A stretch of 48,903 nucleotides of DNA from Candidatus Rokuibacteriota bacterium. Its GTDB lineage: Bacteria; Methylomirabilota; Methylomirabilia; Rokubacteriales; CSP1-6. The DNA is taken from assembly GCA_016866775.1 (NCBI GenBank), contig VGLJ01000035.1, positions 1-48,903 of the forward strand. The letters are read 5' to 3'. Position 1 is the first letter of the stretch, and every line of letters begins with the position of its first letter. The notes under the pieces are model-generated. The model was not told where the DNA came from. It did not search any database and worked only from the letters and a program-made list of their open reading frames with translations. Made by a program: the position numbers and the translations under genes. Shown here piece by piece: positions 18,921 to 27,223 of the stretch.

Positions 18921-19852
18921 TCCGCATCCTCGAGCCGGGGCCGCTCACGACGGTGCAGGACCGGGGACGATTCGGCCAGCTGCGCTACGGCATCCCGCCC
19001 TCCGGGCCGATGGATCGACGCGCGTTCGTCATCGCAAATCGGCTCGTCGGCAACGACGGCACGGCGGCCGGGCTCGAGTGCACATACATGGGGCCGCGCT
19101 TCGAGGTCGAGCGGGCGTGCGCGATCGCCGTGACCGGCGCGCCGGCCCCGGTGACCGTGAACCGCCACCCAGTCCCCGCGTGGACGACGATCGAGCTCGC
19201 GGCGGGCGATCAGGTCCGCATCGGCGCCCCCAAGACGGGCGTGTTCAGCTACGTTGCGTTCTCCGGCGGGCTGGACGTCCCCCTCGTCATCGGGTCGCGC
19301 TCGACGTACATCCGTGGCCGGCTCGGCGGCGTCGAGGGACGCGCGGTGCGCGCGGACGACGTGCTGCGGCTCCTGCCCGCGCCGGCGCCGCCGCGGCGGC
19401 GCGTGGTCGACCCGCGATGGATCCCCGACTTCGGGGGCGACCAGGAGATCCGCGCGGTGCTCGGTCCACAGGCCGATCGGTTCACGGACGAGGGCATCGC
19501 GGCGCTGCTCGGGAGCCCGTACGAGATGCTCCCGCAGTCCGACCGCATGGGCGCGCGCCTGCGCGGACCGCGTATCGCGCACGCCCGCGGTCATGACATC
19601 ATCTCGGACGGGATCCCGCTCGGCGGCATCCAGGTCCCGGGCGACGGCCAGCCGATCGTCCTGCTGGTCGACCGGCAGTCCACAGGGGGCTACACGAAGG
19701 TGGCGACGGTGTGTTCGATCGACATCGCACGGCTCGCGCAGGTGAAGCCGGGCCAGCGCGTGACCTTCCGCGCGATCGACGTCGCGGAAGCTCACCGCCT
19801 CGTGCGCGAGGACGCGGCGTCCCTCGCAGGCGCAGTGAAGGAGACAGCATGA
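18917..19852 (+). CDS. pxpC: 5-oxoprolinase subunit PxpC (biotin-dependent carboxyltransferase-like)
   Basis: A 311-residue KipA/PxpC protein: ILEPGPLTTVQDRGRFGQ at the N-terminus, GIPPSGPMDRRAFVIAN, SYVAFSGGLDVPLVIGS, QSDRMGARLRGP, DGIPLGGIQVPGDGQPI and RQSTGGYTKVATV. It forms the 5-oxoprolinase complex with PxpB. The GTG at 18917 overlaps the pxpB stop by 4 nt. No pxpA (LamB/YcsF family) lies in the operon, which is unusual because the enzyme normally needs all three. Confidence 0.95.
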   Translation: MIRILEPGPLTTVQDRGRFGQLRYGIPPSGPMDRRAFVIANRLVGNDGTAAGLECTYMGPRFEVERACAIAVTGAPAPVTVNRHPVPAWTTIELAAGDQVRIGAPKTGVFSYVAFSGGLDVPLVIGSRSTYIRGRLGGVEGRAVRADDVLRLLPAPAPPRRRVVDPRWIPDFGGDQEIRAVLGPQADRFTDEGIAALLGSPYEMLPQSDRMGARLRGPRIAHARGHDIISDGIPLGGIQVPGDGQPIVLLVDRQSTGGYTKVATVCSIDIARLAQVKPGQRVTFRAIDVAEAHRLVREDAASLAGAVKETA

Positions 19853-21174
19853 GCGTGGAACGCGAGCAGGGCGAGTACATCGGCAAGACGGGGCGCTCCC
19901 GGGCGCTGCACGAGGAGGCCACGGCGGTGATGCCGGGCGGCAACAGCCGCACGACCACCTTCTTCGACCCGTATCCGTTCTACATCGAGCGCGGGCAGGG
20001 CGCGCACGTCTGGGACGCGGACGGCAACGACCGGCTCGACTTCAACGGCAACTACACGAGCCTCATCCTCGGCCACGCGCCGCCCGAGGTGATCAAGGCC
20101 GTGCAGCAGACCGCGGAGCGCGGGCTGTCGTTCCCCGGCCCGACCGAGAGCGAGATCGCGCTCGCCGCCGAGCTCACGCGCCGCATCCCGTCGATGCAGA
20201 CGCTGCGCTTCACCAACTCGGGCACCGAGGCGACGATGAACGCGGTGCGCGTGGCGCGCGCGTTCACGGGCCGCGCGAAGATCGCCAAGTTCGAGGGCGC
20301 GTATCACGGCACGCACGACTGGGCGCTCGTGAGCGTCAGCCCGCCCGTCAAGGCGTCCGGCAGCCGCACGAGCCCGAAGCCGATCCCGTCGTCGGCGGGG
20401 CTGCCGCCGGCGGTGATGAAGCACGTCGTCGTGCTGCCGTGGAACGACCCGGATGCGTGCGAGAAGATCCTCGAGAAGGAAGCCGCCAACCTCGCTGCGG
20501 TCCTCGTCGATCCGCTCCTCGGCATCGGCGGGATCCTGCCGCCGCAGCCGGGGTTCCTCGAGCGCCTCCGCGAGGTGACGGCGCGTCACAACATCGTGCT
20601 GATCTTCGACGAGGTGATCTCGTTCCGCGTCGCCAGAGGTGGTGCGCAGGAAAAGTTCGGCGTCACGCCGGACCTCACGACGCTCGGCAAGATCATCGGC
20701 GGCGGATTGCCCGTCGGCGCGTTCGGCGGACGCGCGGACATCATGGGCGCGTACGACCCGAGAAAGGGCGGCGCGCGCATCGGGCACGGCGGCACGTTCA
20801 ACGCGAACCCGCCCACGATGGCCGCGGGCCTCGCGACGCTGCAGGCCCTCACGCCCGAGGCGTACGAGCGCCTCGACGCGCTCGGCGAGCGGCTGCGCGG
20901 CGGCGTCACGCGGCTGCTCGAGGCCACGCGCAAGAAGGGACAGGTGACCGGCGTCGGCTCGCTGTTCTGCCTGCACTGGGTCACCGGCGCGTTGACCGAC
21001 TATCGATCGAGCCGGCCGAAGGATCCCGACGCGCCGATGCGCGTGTTCCTCGGCTTGCTGAACGAAGGGATCATCCTGAGCCAGCGCGGCCTCGGCGCGT
21101 GCTCGCTCGCGATGGTCGACGAGGACATCGACCGCTTCGTCAACGCGCTGGCGCGGGTGCTCGCGCGCGGGTAG
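19849..21174 (+). CDS. Class III aminotransferase, glutamate-1-semialdehyde aminomutase-like
   Basis: A 441-residue PLP enzyme. It shows VMPGGNSRTTTFFDPYP, DFNGNYTSLILGHAPPEV, RFTNSGTEATMNAVRVAR, FEGAYHGTHDW, LIFDEVISFRVARGGAQ and the PLP lysine in LGKIIGGGLPVGAFGG (about residue 281). HemL itself is the nearest well-known relative, yet operons with pxpBC point to catabolism or modification of a glutamate-like amino acid instead of tetrapyrrole synthesis. ATG at 19849 overlaps the pxpC stop (ATGA), so it is translationally coupled. Confidence 0.9.
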   Translation: MSVEREQGEYIGKTGRSRALHEEATAVMPGGNSRTTTFFDPYPFYIERGQGAHVWDADGNDRLDFNGNYTSLILGHAPPEVIKAVQQTAERGLSFPGPTESEIALAAELTRRIPSMQTLRFTNSGTEATMNAVRVARAFTGRAKIAKFEGAYHGTHDWALVSVSPPVKASGSRTSPKPIPSSAGLPPAVMKHVVVLPWNDPDACEKILEKEAANLAAVLVDPLLGIGGILPPQPGFLERLREVTARHNIVLIFDEVISFRVARGGAQEKFGVTPDLTTLGKIIGGGLPVGAFGGRADIMGAYDPRKGGARIGHGGTFNANPPTMAAGLATLQALTPEAYERLDALGERLRGGVTRLLEATRKKGQVTGVGSLFCLHWVTGALTDYRSSRPKDPDAPMRVFLGLLNEGIILSQRGLGACSLAMVDEDIDRFVNALARVLARG

Positions 21175-21207
21175 GAATCCGCGGACGGGGGTAGAAACGA
21201 CACGCGG

Positions 21208-21560
21208 TCAGGCGGCGAGGACCTGGTCGTGCGTGGCGGCGAGCTCCTCGCACAGCGCCGGCCACTCGAGCGGCTTCGTGAAGACGACGTCGGCGCCCGC
21301 GGCGCCCCCCCCAGCGGCTCGCCGAATCCGGTCACGACGACCACGCGCGGCCCTCCATTTTTTTCACGGCGAGAATTGCCTTGATGAGGTGATCGCCCGC
21401 CACGTCCGGGAGACCGAGGTCGGTGAGGAGCACGTCGAAATCCCATCCGATGGCGTGTTCGAGTGCGGCCCCTGCCGATGCGGCGGCGCGAACCTCGGCG
21501 CCGTTGCCCACCGGCTGACTTCTTCATCCTGCGCGACGACGGAGCAAGAACGATGCCGCG
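21208..21560 (-). pseudogene. Degraded response-regulator receiver domain
   Basis: Minus-strand remnants of one receiver domain lie in different frames. VVAQDEEVSR (near 21545-21515) resembles the acidic N-terminus. EVRAAASAGAALEHAI and FDVLLTDLGLPDVAGDHLI hold the phospho-acceptor region. GGPRVVVVTGFGEPL and ADVVFTKPLEWPALC are the C-terminal strands, ending at TGA 21210-21208. The last three pieces are rejoined by adding one base at the T7 run (21358-21364) and one at the C8 run (21305-21312); a segment after DEEVSR also seems missing. This fills the 440-nt gap between the aminotransferase and gcvT. Confidence 0.75.
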
Positions 21561-21614
21561 TCACGCTCGGCGGCCCTTGACCCCGTCTCCCGCGCGGTGG
21601 TCTACTGAGCGCCC

Positions 21615-22715
21615 GTGAACACGTCGCTGAAGCGTACACCACTGCACGCGGCCCACGTGAAGGCCGGCGCCCGCATGGTCGAGTTCGGTGGCTGGGACAT
21701 GCCCGTGCAATACACCGGCATCATCGAGGAGCATCGCCGCGTCCGTCGCGCCGTCGGACTCTTCGACGTGAGCCACATGGGCGAGTTCGAGGTCGAAGGG
21801 CCGGCGGCGCTCGCCGCGCTGCAGACGCTCACGACGAACGACGTCGCCGCGCTCGAGATCGGGCAGGTCCAGTACTCGCTGTTGCCGTATCCGCACGGCG
21901 GGCTCGTCGACGATCTCACCGTCTACCGTCTCGCCGCCGATCGCTTCATGGTGACGGTGAACGCGTCGAACACGGACAAGGACTGGGAGTGGGTCACGCA
22001 GCGGGCGTCCGGCGCGCGATGGCGCAACGTCTCGAGTGAGACCGGACTGATCGCCGTGCAGGGGCCGCGCGCCGAGGAGCTCGTCGCGGGGCTCGCCGAC
22101 GTCGACGTGCGCGCGATCGCCTACTACCACTTCGCGCGGGGCAAGGTCGCCGGCGTCGCGACGCTGATCTCGCGCACCGGCTACACCGGTGAGGACGGCT
22201 TCGAGCTCTACGTCCCGTGGAACGACACCGAGCGGCTGTGGAACGCGTTGCTCGACGCCGGGCGCCGGGCCGACGTCGGTCCCATCGGGCTCGGCGCGCG
22301 CGACACGCTGCGGCTCGAGATGCGGTACGCGCTGTACGGCAACGACATCGACGAGACGACCAATCCGATCGAGGCGGCCCTCGGCTGGGTGGTGAAGCCG
22401 GCCAAGGGCGACTTCGTCGGCAAGGACGCGATCGAGCGCGTGCGCACGGACGGCCCGAAGCGCAAGCTCGTCGGGATCGAGATGGCGGATCGCTCGGTCG
22501 CACGCCACGGCTATCCGGTGCTGCGCGAGGGCCGGCGGGTCGGCATCGTGACGTCGGGCACGTACGGCCCCTCGGTCGAGAAGTCGATCGCGATGGCCTA
22601 CGTCGAGACGCCGCTCGCGGCCGTTGGGACCGAGGTCGAGGTCGAAATCCGTGGGCAAGGACGCCCCGCGCGCGTGGTGAAGACGCCGTTCCATCCATCG
22701 CGTGTCAAGAAATAG
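21615..22715 (+). CDS. gcvT: Glycine cleavage system aminomethyltransferase (T protein)
   Basis: A 366-residue T protein that releases ammonia from the aminomethyl-lipoyl H protein and makes 5,10-methylene-tetrahydrofolate. It contains RMVEFGGWDMPVQYTGIIEEH, GLFDVSHMGEF, SNTDKDWEWV, RTGYTGEDGFELYV and GLGARDTLRLEMRYALYGND. It opens with a GTG at 21615 and heads an operon with gcvH, gcvPA and gcvPB. No glycine riboswitch is visible in the 75 nt before it, which are occupied by the receiver-domain remnant. Confidence 0.96.
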   Translation: MNTSLKRTPLHAAHVKAGARMVEFGGWDMPVQYTGIIEEHRRVRRAVGLFDVSHMGEFEVEGPAALAALQTLTTNDVAALEIGQVQYSLLPYPHGGLVDDLTVYRLAADRFMVTVNASNTDKDWEWVTQRASGARWRNVSSETGLIAVQGPRAEELVAGLADVDVRAIAYYHFARGKVAGVATLISRTGYTGEDGFELYVPWNDTERLWNALLDAGRRADVGPIGLGARDTLRLEMRYALYGNDIDETTNPIEAALGWVVKPAKGDFVGKDAIERVRTDGPKRKLVGIEMADRSVARHGYPVLREGRRVGIVTSGTYGPSVEKSIAMAYVETPLAAVGTEVEVEIRGQGRPARVVKTPFHPSRVKK

Positions 22716-22733
22716 CGACAGAGGAGACTCCCG

Positions 22734-23123
22734 GTGGCGAACGTCCCCGCTGACCTCAGGTACACGAAAGACCACGAGTGGGCGAAGCCGGAAGGCGAGC
22801 GCTACCGCGTCGGCATCACGGCCTACGCGCAGGAGCAGCTCGGCGACGTCGTGTTCGTCGAGCTGCCGAAGGTCGGCGCGAAGGTCACGGCCAAGCAGTC
22901 GTTCGGCGTGGTCGAATCGGTCAAGGCCGTGTCCGATCTCTTCGCCCCGCTCTCCGGCGAGATCGTCGAGGTCAACGGCGAGCTGCCCGGCGCCCCGCAG
23001 GTCGTGAACCAGGACCCGTACGGCCAGGGGTGGATGATCGCGATCGCGCCGTCGAAGGCCGACGAGTGGAAGGAGCTGCTCACGGCCGCGCAGTACGAGC
23101 AGTTCCTCACAGAAGGCCACTGA
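22734..23123 (+). CDS. gcvH: Glycine cleavage system H protein
   Basis: A 129-residue lipoyl carrier protein. The lipoyl-lysine motif VESVKAVSDLF puts the modified lysine at about residue 64, followed by the GEIVEVNGEL and WMIAIAP segments of the hybrid barrel. The GTG start at 22734 has GAGGAG 7 nt upstream. Its TGA shares one base with the ATG of gcvPA (TGATG). The LipM-like gene at 26001 probably supplies its octanoyl or lipoyl group. Confidence 0.97.
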   Translation: MANVPADLRYTKDHEWAKPEGERYRVGITAYAQEQLGDVVFVELPKVGAKVTAKQSFGVVESVKAVSDLFAPLSGEIVEVNGELPGAPQVVNQDPYGQGWMIAIAPSKADEWKELLTAAQYEQFLTEGH

Positions 23124-24472
23124 TGCAGCGGTACCTCGCGAACACACCCGCCGAGCAGCGCGCGATGCTCGACACGATCGGCGCCCCGTCGATCGAGGCG
23201 CTGCTCGCGCGTATCCCCGCCAAGGCGCGGCTCCCACGCGCGCTCGACCTCCCCGCCGCGGCCGCCGAGCTCGAGCTCATCCGCGAGATGCGCGCGCTGG
23301 CCGCCGCCAACGCGGACGTGAACGGCTACGCGTGCTTCCTCGGCGGCGGATCGTACGACCACTTCGTGCCCGGCGTGATCAACCACATGATCCTGCGCGG
23401 CGAGTTCTTCACCGCGTACACGCCGTACCAGCCCGAGGCCAGCCAGGGCACGCTCCGCACGATCTACGAGTACCAGACGATGATGGCGGAGCTCACGGGG
23501 ATGGACGTCGCGAACGCCTCGATCTACGACGGCGCGTCGTCGCTCGCCGAAGCGGCGCTGATGGCGGCGGCCGTGACCGGGCGCTCGGACGTCGTTCTCG
23601 CGGCCGGCGTCAATCCGCTCTACCGCCGCGTCACGCAGACCTACTGCGACGGGCCCCGCATCAAGCTCCGCACCGTCGCGGCGCCCGACGGGACGATCGA
23701 TCTCGACGCCGCGCGCAAGCTCGTCGACGGCACGAAGACCGCCGCGCTGGTGATCCAGACGCCGAACTTCTACGGCTGTCTCGAGGATATCGCCGCGGCC
23801 GCGGAGATCGCCCATGCCGCGGGCGCGCTGCTCGTGGTCGCCGCGGATCCCGTCAACCTCGGGGTGCTCGAAGCGCCGGGGCGTCTCGGCGCGGACATCG
23901 TCGTCGGCGAGGGGCAGGGCATCGGCGTGCCGATGTCCTTCGGCGGTCCGAGCCTCGGCGTGTTCGCGGCGAAGAAGGCGCTGGTGCGCCGGATGCCCGG
24001 CCGGCTCGTCGGCGCCACCGTCGACCTCGACGGCCAGCGCGGCTTCGTGCTGACGCTGCAGACGCGCGAGCAGCACATCCGCCGCGCGAAGGCGACCTCG
24101 AACATCTGCACGAACGTCGCGCTGTGCGCGCTGATGGCGACGATCTACGTCGCGACCATGGGCACGCAGGGGCTCATCGAGGTCGGCGAGCAGTCCGCGG
24201 CGAAGGCCCGCTACGCCGCAGACCGTCTCACGAGCATTCCGGGGGTCTCGCTGCGCTTTCCCGCGCCGTTCTTCAAGGAGTTCGCGCTGAAGCTTCCCGT
24301 GTCGCCGGACCGTGTCGTCGGCAAGCTGCTGAAGCAGCGGATCCTCGCCGGCGTCCCGCTCAAGCGCTTCGATCGCGCGCTCGGTGACTGCCTCCTGGTC
24401 GCTGTCACGGAAAAGCGGACGCGCGCGGAGATCGACGCGTTCGCGGACGCGCTCCGGAAGGCGGTGGCGTGA
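23123..24472 (+). CDS. gcvPA: Glycine dehydrogenase (decarboxylating) subunit 1
   Basis: A 449-residue alpha subunit of the split P protein. It has [66 protein letters not shown], and a C-terminal [18 protein letters not shown]. With GcvPB it decarboxylates glycine and loads the aminomethyl group onto GcvH. The PLP lysine is in the partner subunit, as expected. The ATG at 23123 is stop-start coupled with gcvH. Confidence 0.97.
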   Translation: MQRYLANTPAEQRAMLDTIGAPSIEALLARIPAKARLPRALDLPAAAAELELIREMRALAAANADVNGYACFLGGGSYDHFVPGVINHMILRGEFFTAYTPYQPEASQGTLRTIYEYQTMMAELTGMDVANASIYDGASSLAEAALMAAAVTGRSDVVLAAGVNPLYRRVTQTYCDGPRIKLRTVAAPDGTIDLDAARKLVDGTKTAALVIQTPNFYGCLEDIAAAAEIAHAAGALLVVAADPVNLGVLEAPGRLGADIVVGEGQGIGVPMSFGGPSLGVFAAKKALVRRMPGRLVGATVDLDGQRGFVLTLQTREQHIRRAKATSNICTNVALCALMATIYVATMGTQGLIEVGEQSAAKARYAADRLTSIPGVSLRFPAPFFKEFALKLPVSPDRVVGKLLKQRILAGVPLKRFDRALGDCLLVAVTEKRTRAEIDAFADALRKAVA

Positions 24473-25932
24473 TGGCGCACAAGGCCGCCCCCGCGTACGA
24501 CAAGCTGGTCTTCGAGCTTTCGTCGCCCGGCCGTCAGGGGTATGCGCTGCCCGCGAACGACGTGCCCGGCGCCGCGGATGGCGTGCCGGCGAAGTACCGC
24601 CGCACGATACCCGCGGCGCTGCCCGAAGTCTCCGAGTTCGACGTCGTGCGCCACTACTCGCGGCTTTCGCGCATGAACTACGGCGTCGATACGCACTTCT
24701 ATCCGCTCGGCTCGTGCACGATGAAGTACAACCCGAAGCTCAACGAGGACATGGCGCGCTTGCCCGGCTTCATCGCCCTGCACCCGCTGGCACCGGACGC
24801 GGCGAGCCAGGGGGCGTTGACGCTGATGTACGAGCTCGGGCGGATGCTGAGCGAGATCGCGGGCATGGACGCGGTGTCGCTGCAGCCGGCGGCCGGCGCG
24901 CAGGGCGAGCTGGCGGGTGTCTTGATGATCCGCGCCTACCACGCCTCGCGCGGCGAGAAGCGCACCAAGGTCTTGATCCCGGACTCCGCGCACGGCACGA
25001 ACCCCGCGTCGACGGCGCTCGCCGGCTACGAAGTCATCGAGGTGAAGTCGACGCGAGACGGTGAGGTTGAGATCGACGACCTCGCGCGGCACCTCGACGA
25101 GACCGTGGCCGCGTTCATGATCACTGTTCCGAACACCCTGGGAAACTTCGAACCTCGAATCATCGAGATCACGAATCTTTGTCATTCCAAGGGCGTGCAG
25201 GTCTACATGGACGGCGCGAATCTGAACGCGATCCTCGGGATCGCGCGTCCGGGCGATCTCGGCTTCGACGTCTGCCACTTCAACCTGCACAAGACGTTCA
25301 CGACGCCGCACGGCGGTGGCGGGCCGGGCGCCGGGCCGGTCGGCATCAAGGCGCACCTCGAGCCGTTCCTGCCGACGCCCGTCGTGGTGAAGAACGGCGA
25401 GGTGTACGCGCTCGACTGGAAGCGGCCGAAGTCGATCGGCAAGCTGCAGGCGTTCTGGGGCAACTTCGGCATGCTCGTGCGCGCGTACACGTACATCCGC
25501 ACGATGGGGCCCGACGGGCTGCGCGCCGTCTCCGACAACGCGGTGCTCAACGCGAACTACGTGATGAAGCGGCTCGAGCAGGACTACGACCTCGCCGCGC
25601 CGGGGCCGTGCATGCACGAGTGCGTGGTCTCCGCGCGCCGGCAGAAGAAGCACGGCGTGACCGCGATGGACATCGCCAAGCGCCTGCTCGACCTCGGGTT
25701 CTACGCGCCGTCGACGTACTTCCCGCTCATCGTCGAAGAGGCGCTGATGATCGAGCCGACGGAGACCGAGTCGAAGCAAACGCTGGACGCGTTCTGCGAC
25801 GCGATGATCCAGATCGCGCGCGAGGCCGAGCGCGCGCCCGACCTCGTCCACGAGGCGCCGGTGACGACGCCCGTGCGCCGGCTCGACCAGACGAAGGCGG
25901 CGCGCGAGCCCGATCTGAAGTGGACGGGTTGA
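24472..25932 (+). CDS. gcvPB: Glycine dehydrogenase (decarboxylating) subunit 2
   Basis: A 486-residue beta subunit of the split P protein. It has [63 protein letters not shown] and [19 protein letters not shown] with the PLP lysine at about residue 274. I chose the ATG at 24472, which overlaps the gcvPA TGA by one base, over a GTG one codon upstream. Two nucleotides after its stop begins a copy of the G6 hairpin repeat. Confidence 0.97.
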   Translation: MAHKAAPAYDKLVFELSSPGRQGYALPANDVPGAADGVPAKYRRTIPAALPEVSEFDVVRHYSRLSRMNYGVDTHFYPLGSCTMKYNPKLNEDMARLPGFIALHPLAPDAASQGALTLMYELGRMLSEIAGMDAVSLQPAAGAQGELAGVLMIRAYHASRGEKRTKVLIPDSAHGTNPASTALAGYEVIEVKSTRDGEVEIDDLARHLDETVAAFMITVPNTLGNFEPRIIEITNLCHSKGVQVYMDGANLNAILGIARPGDLGFDVCHFNLHKTFTTPHGGGGPGAGPVGIKAHLEPFLPTPVVVKNGEVYALDWKRPKSIGKLQAFWGNFGMLVRAYTYIRTMGPDGLRAVSDNAVLNANYVMKRLEQDYDLAAPGPCMHECVVSARRQKKHGVTAMDIAKRLLDLGFYAPSTYFPLIVEEALMIEPTETESKQTLDAFCDAMIQIAREAERAPDLVHEAPVTTPVRRLDQTKAAREPDLKWTG

Positions 25933-25934
25933 AA

Positions 25935-25988
25935 TTGGGGGGCTCCGGGCGCCCCCCCAAGCCCCCCACGAGCGCGCCGTCGGCGCGC
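25935..25988 (-). repeat. G6 hairpin repeat, copy 1, followed by a second palindrome
   Basis: The core (25935-25968) is the reverse complement of copy 2 at 29911-29946, differing by about one extra G and the outermost bases. It has the form GGGGGGCTT plus a GGGGGGGC / GCCCCCC hairpin. It is followed by a near-perfect palindrome, GCGCGCCG-T-CGGCGCGC (25972-25988). It fills the gap between gcvPB and the lipoyl-attachment gene and may attenuate transcription within the operon. Confidence 0.75.
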
Positions 25989-26000
25989 CCGAGCGGTCCA

Positions 26001-26792
26001 GTGACCTGGCGCCTGCTCGTCACCGAGCCCGCGGACGGCGCGACCAACATGGCGGTCGACGAAGTCCTCTGGCGGGGGCGACGCGCGGGGACGTCGCCGC
26101 CGACGTTGCGGTTCTTCGCGTGGGCGCCGCCGACGGTGTCGCTCGGCTACGGCCAGCCGCTCGATCAGGACCTCGATCAGGCCGTGTGCCGCGCGCTCGG
26201 CGTCGGCCTCGTCCGCCGGCCGACGGGCGGCAGCGCGATCTATCACGACGGCCCCGAGCGCGAGCTCACCTACAGCGTCGCGGCGAGCAACGACGACCTC
26301 GGCGTCGGCACGGACCTGCTCGCGAGCTATCGCTGGGTCGCCCGCGCGCTCGCGCGCGGCCTCAGGACGCTGGGCGCGCCGGTCGAGATCGTCGAGCGCC
26401 GCCGCGAGTACGGGCCCGTGCCGGCGTTCTGCTTCGCGCGCACCGGCACGTACGAGCTCGAGCTCGGCGGCCGCAAGCTCGTCGGCAGCGCGCAGCGCCG
26501 TCACGGCAAGTCGTTCCTCCAGCACGGGTCGATCCTGCTCGACGTCGACGCGGCGCGCGTGGCCGAGATCTTTCTCGCGAGCGAGCCGCTCGCGACGGTC
26601 GCGACGCTTGCGGAAGCCCTCGGCCGTCGCCCCGCATGGGACGACTGCGTGACCGCTCTCAGCGGGGCGTTCGAGGCGGAGCACGGCATCACGCTGCGGC
26701 CGGGCGGACTCAGCGCCGCGGAGGCGGGCGACGTCGAGACGCTGGCGCGCGAGAAGTACGCCACCGATGCGTGGCTCGCGGGGCTCCCGTGA
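26001..26792 (+). CDS. Lipoate/octanoate transferase (LplA/LipM-type)
   Basis: A 263-residue BPL/LPL catalytic-domain protein that transfers octanoyl or lipoyl groups to carrier lysines. It has RRPTGGSAIYHDGPERELTY, a cysteine in AFCFARTGTYELELG, and GGRKLVGSAQRRHGKSFLQHGSIL. The cysteine placed before the GRKLVGSAQ block and the LQHGSIL block resemble LipM octanoyltransferase more than LplA. Its position after gcvPB suits GcvH modification. The frame stays open upstream through the repeat; I chose the GTG at 26001, where the conserved TWRLLVTEPADGATNMAVDE begins. It overlaps the Nudix gene by 4 nt. Confidence 0.88.
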   Translation: MTWRLLVTEPADGATNMAVDEVLWRGRRAGTSPPTLRFFAWAPPTVSLGYGQPLDQDLDQAVCRALGVGLVRRPTGGSAIYHDGPERELTYSVAASNDDLGVGTDLLASYRWVARALARGLRTLGAPVEIVERRREYGPVPAFCFARTGTYELELGGRKLVGSAQRRHGKSFLQHGSILLDVDAARVAEIFLASEPLATVATLAEALGRRPAWDDCVTALSGAFEAEHGITLRPGGLSAAEAGDVETLAREKYATDAWLAGLP

Positions 26793-27223
26793 GACGCGAG
26801 TATCCCGAGTGCGCGCGGGTCGGCGTGGGCGCGGTCGTGCTCGACGGCGACCATGTGCTGCTCGTCAAGCGCGGCGGCGGGACCCTGCCGGGCAAGTGGA
26901 GCATCCCGGGCGGCCTCGTCGAGCTCGGCGAGACCACCCGCGAGGCCGTGGTGCGCGAGATCGCCGAGGAGTGCGGGCTCGAGATCGAGCTGGTCGACGT
27001 GTGCGGCGTGCTCGACCGCGTGGTCCGGGATGACCAGGGCCGGGTCCGCTATCATTGGGTGCTGGTCGACTACCTCGCGGTCGCGCGCGGCGGCACGCTG
27101 TGCGCGGGCGACGACGCCGCGGACGCGCGCTGGGTGCCGCTCAGCGAGGTGACGCAGTACGACACGACGGACGGGTTGATGGACATGGTCATGCGCGCCC
27201 TCAAACTACGGGATGCCACATGA
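26789..27223 (+). CDS. Nudix hydrolase
   Basis: A 144-residue Nudix protein with the complete box GGLVELGETTREAVVREI followed by AEECGLEI (G-x5-E-x7-RE-x2-EE-x-G). The short N-terminal REYPECARVGVGAVVLDGDHVLLVKRG and the early box resemble ADP-ribose pyrophosphatase or MutT-like housecleaning enzymes; substrate unknown. The GTG start overlaps the preceding stop (GTGA) and its own stop overlaps pepA (ATGA), so the three genes are translationally coupled. Confidence 0.93.
   Translation: MRREYPECARVGVGAVVLDGDHVLLVKRGGGTLPGKWSIPGGLVELGETTREAVVREIAEECGLEIELVDVCGVLDRVVRDDQGRVRYHWVLVDYLAVARGGTLCAGDDAADARWVPLSEVTQYDTTDGLMDMVMRALKLRDAT

Noticed and set aside
21540-21614. Glycine riboswitch upstream of gcvT
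   Set aside because: The short region shows no conserved aptamer segments and is taken up by receiver-domain remnants; nothing supports a riboswitch.
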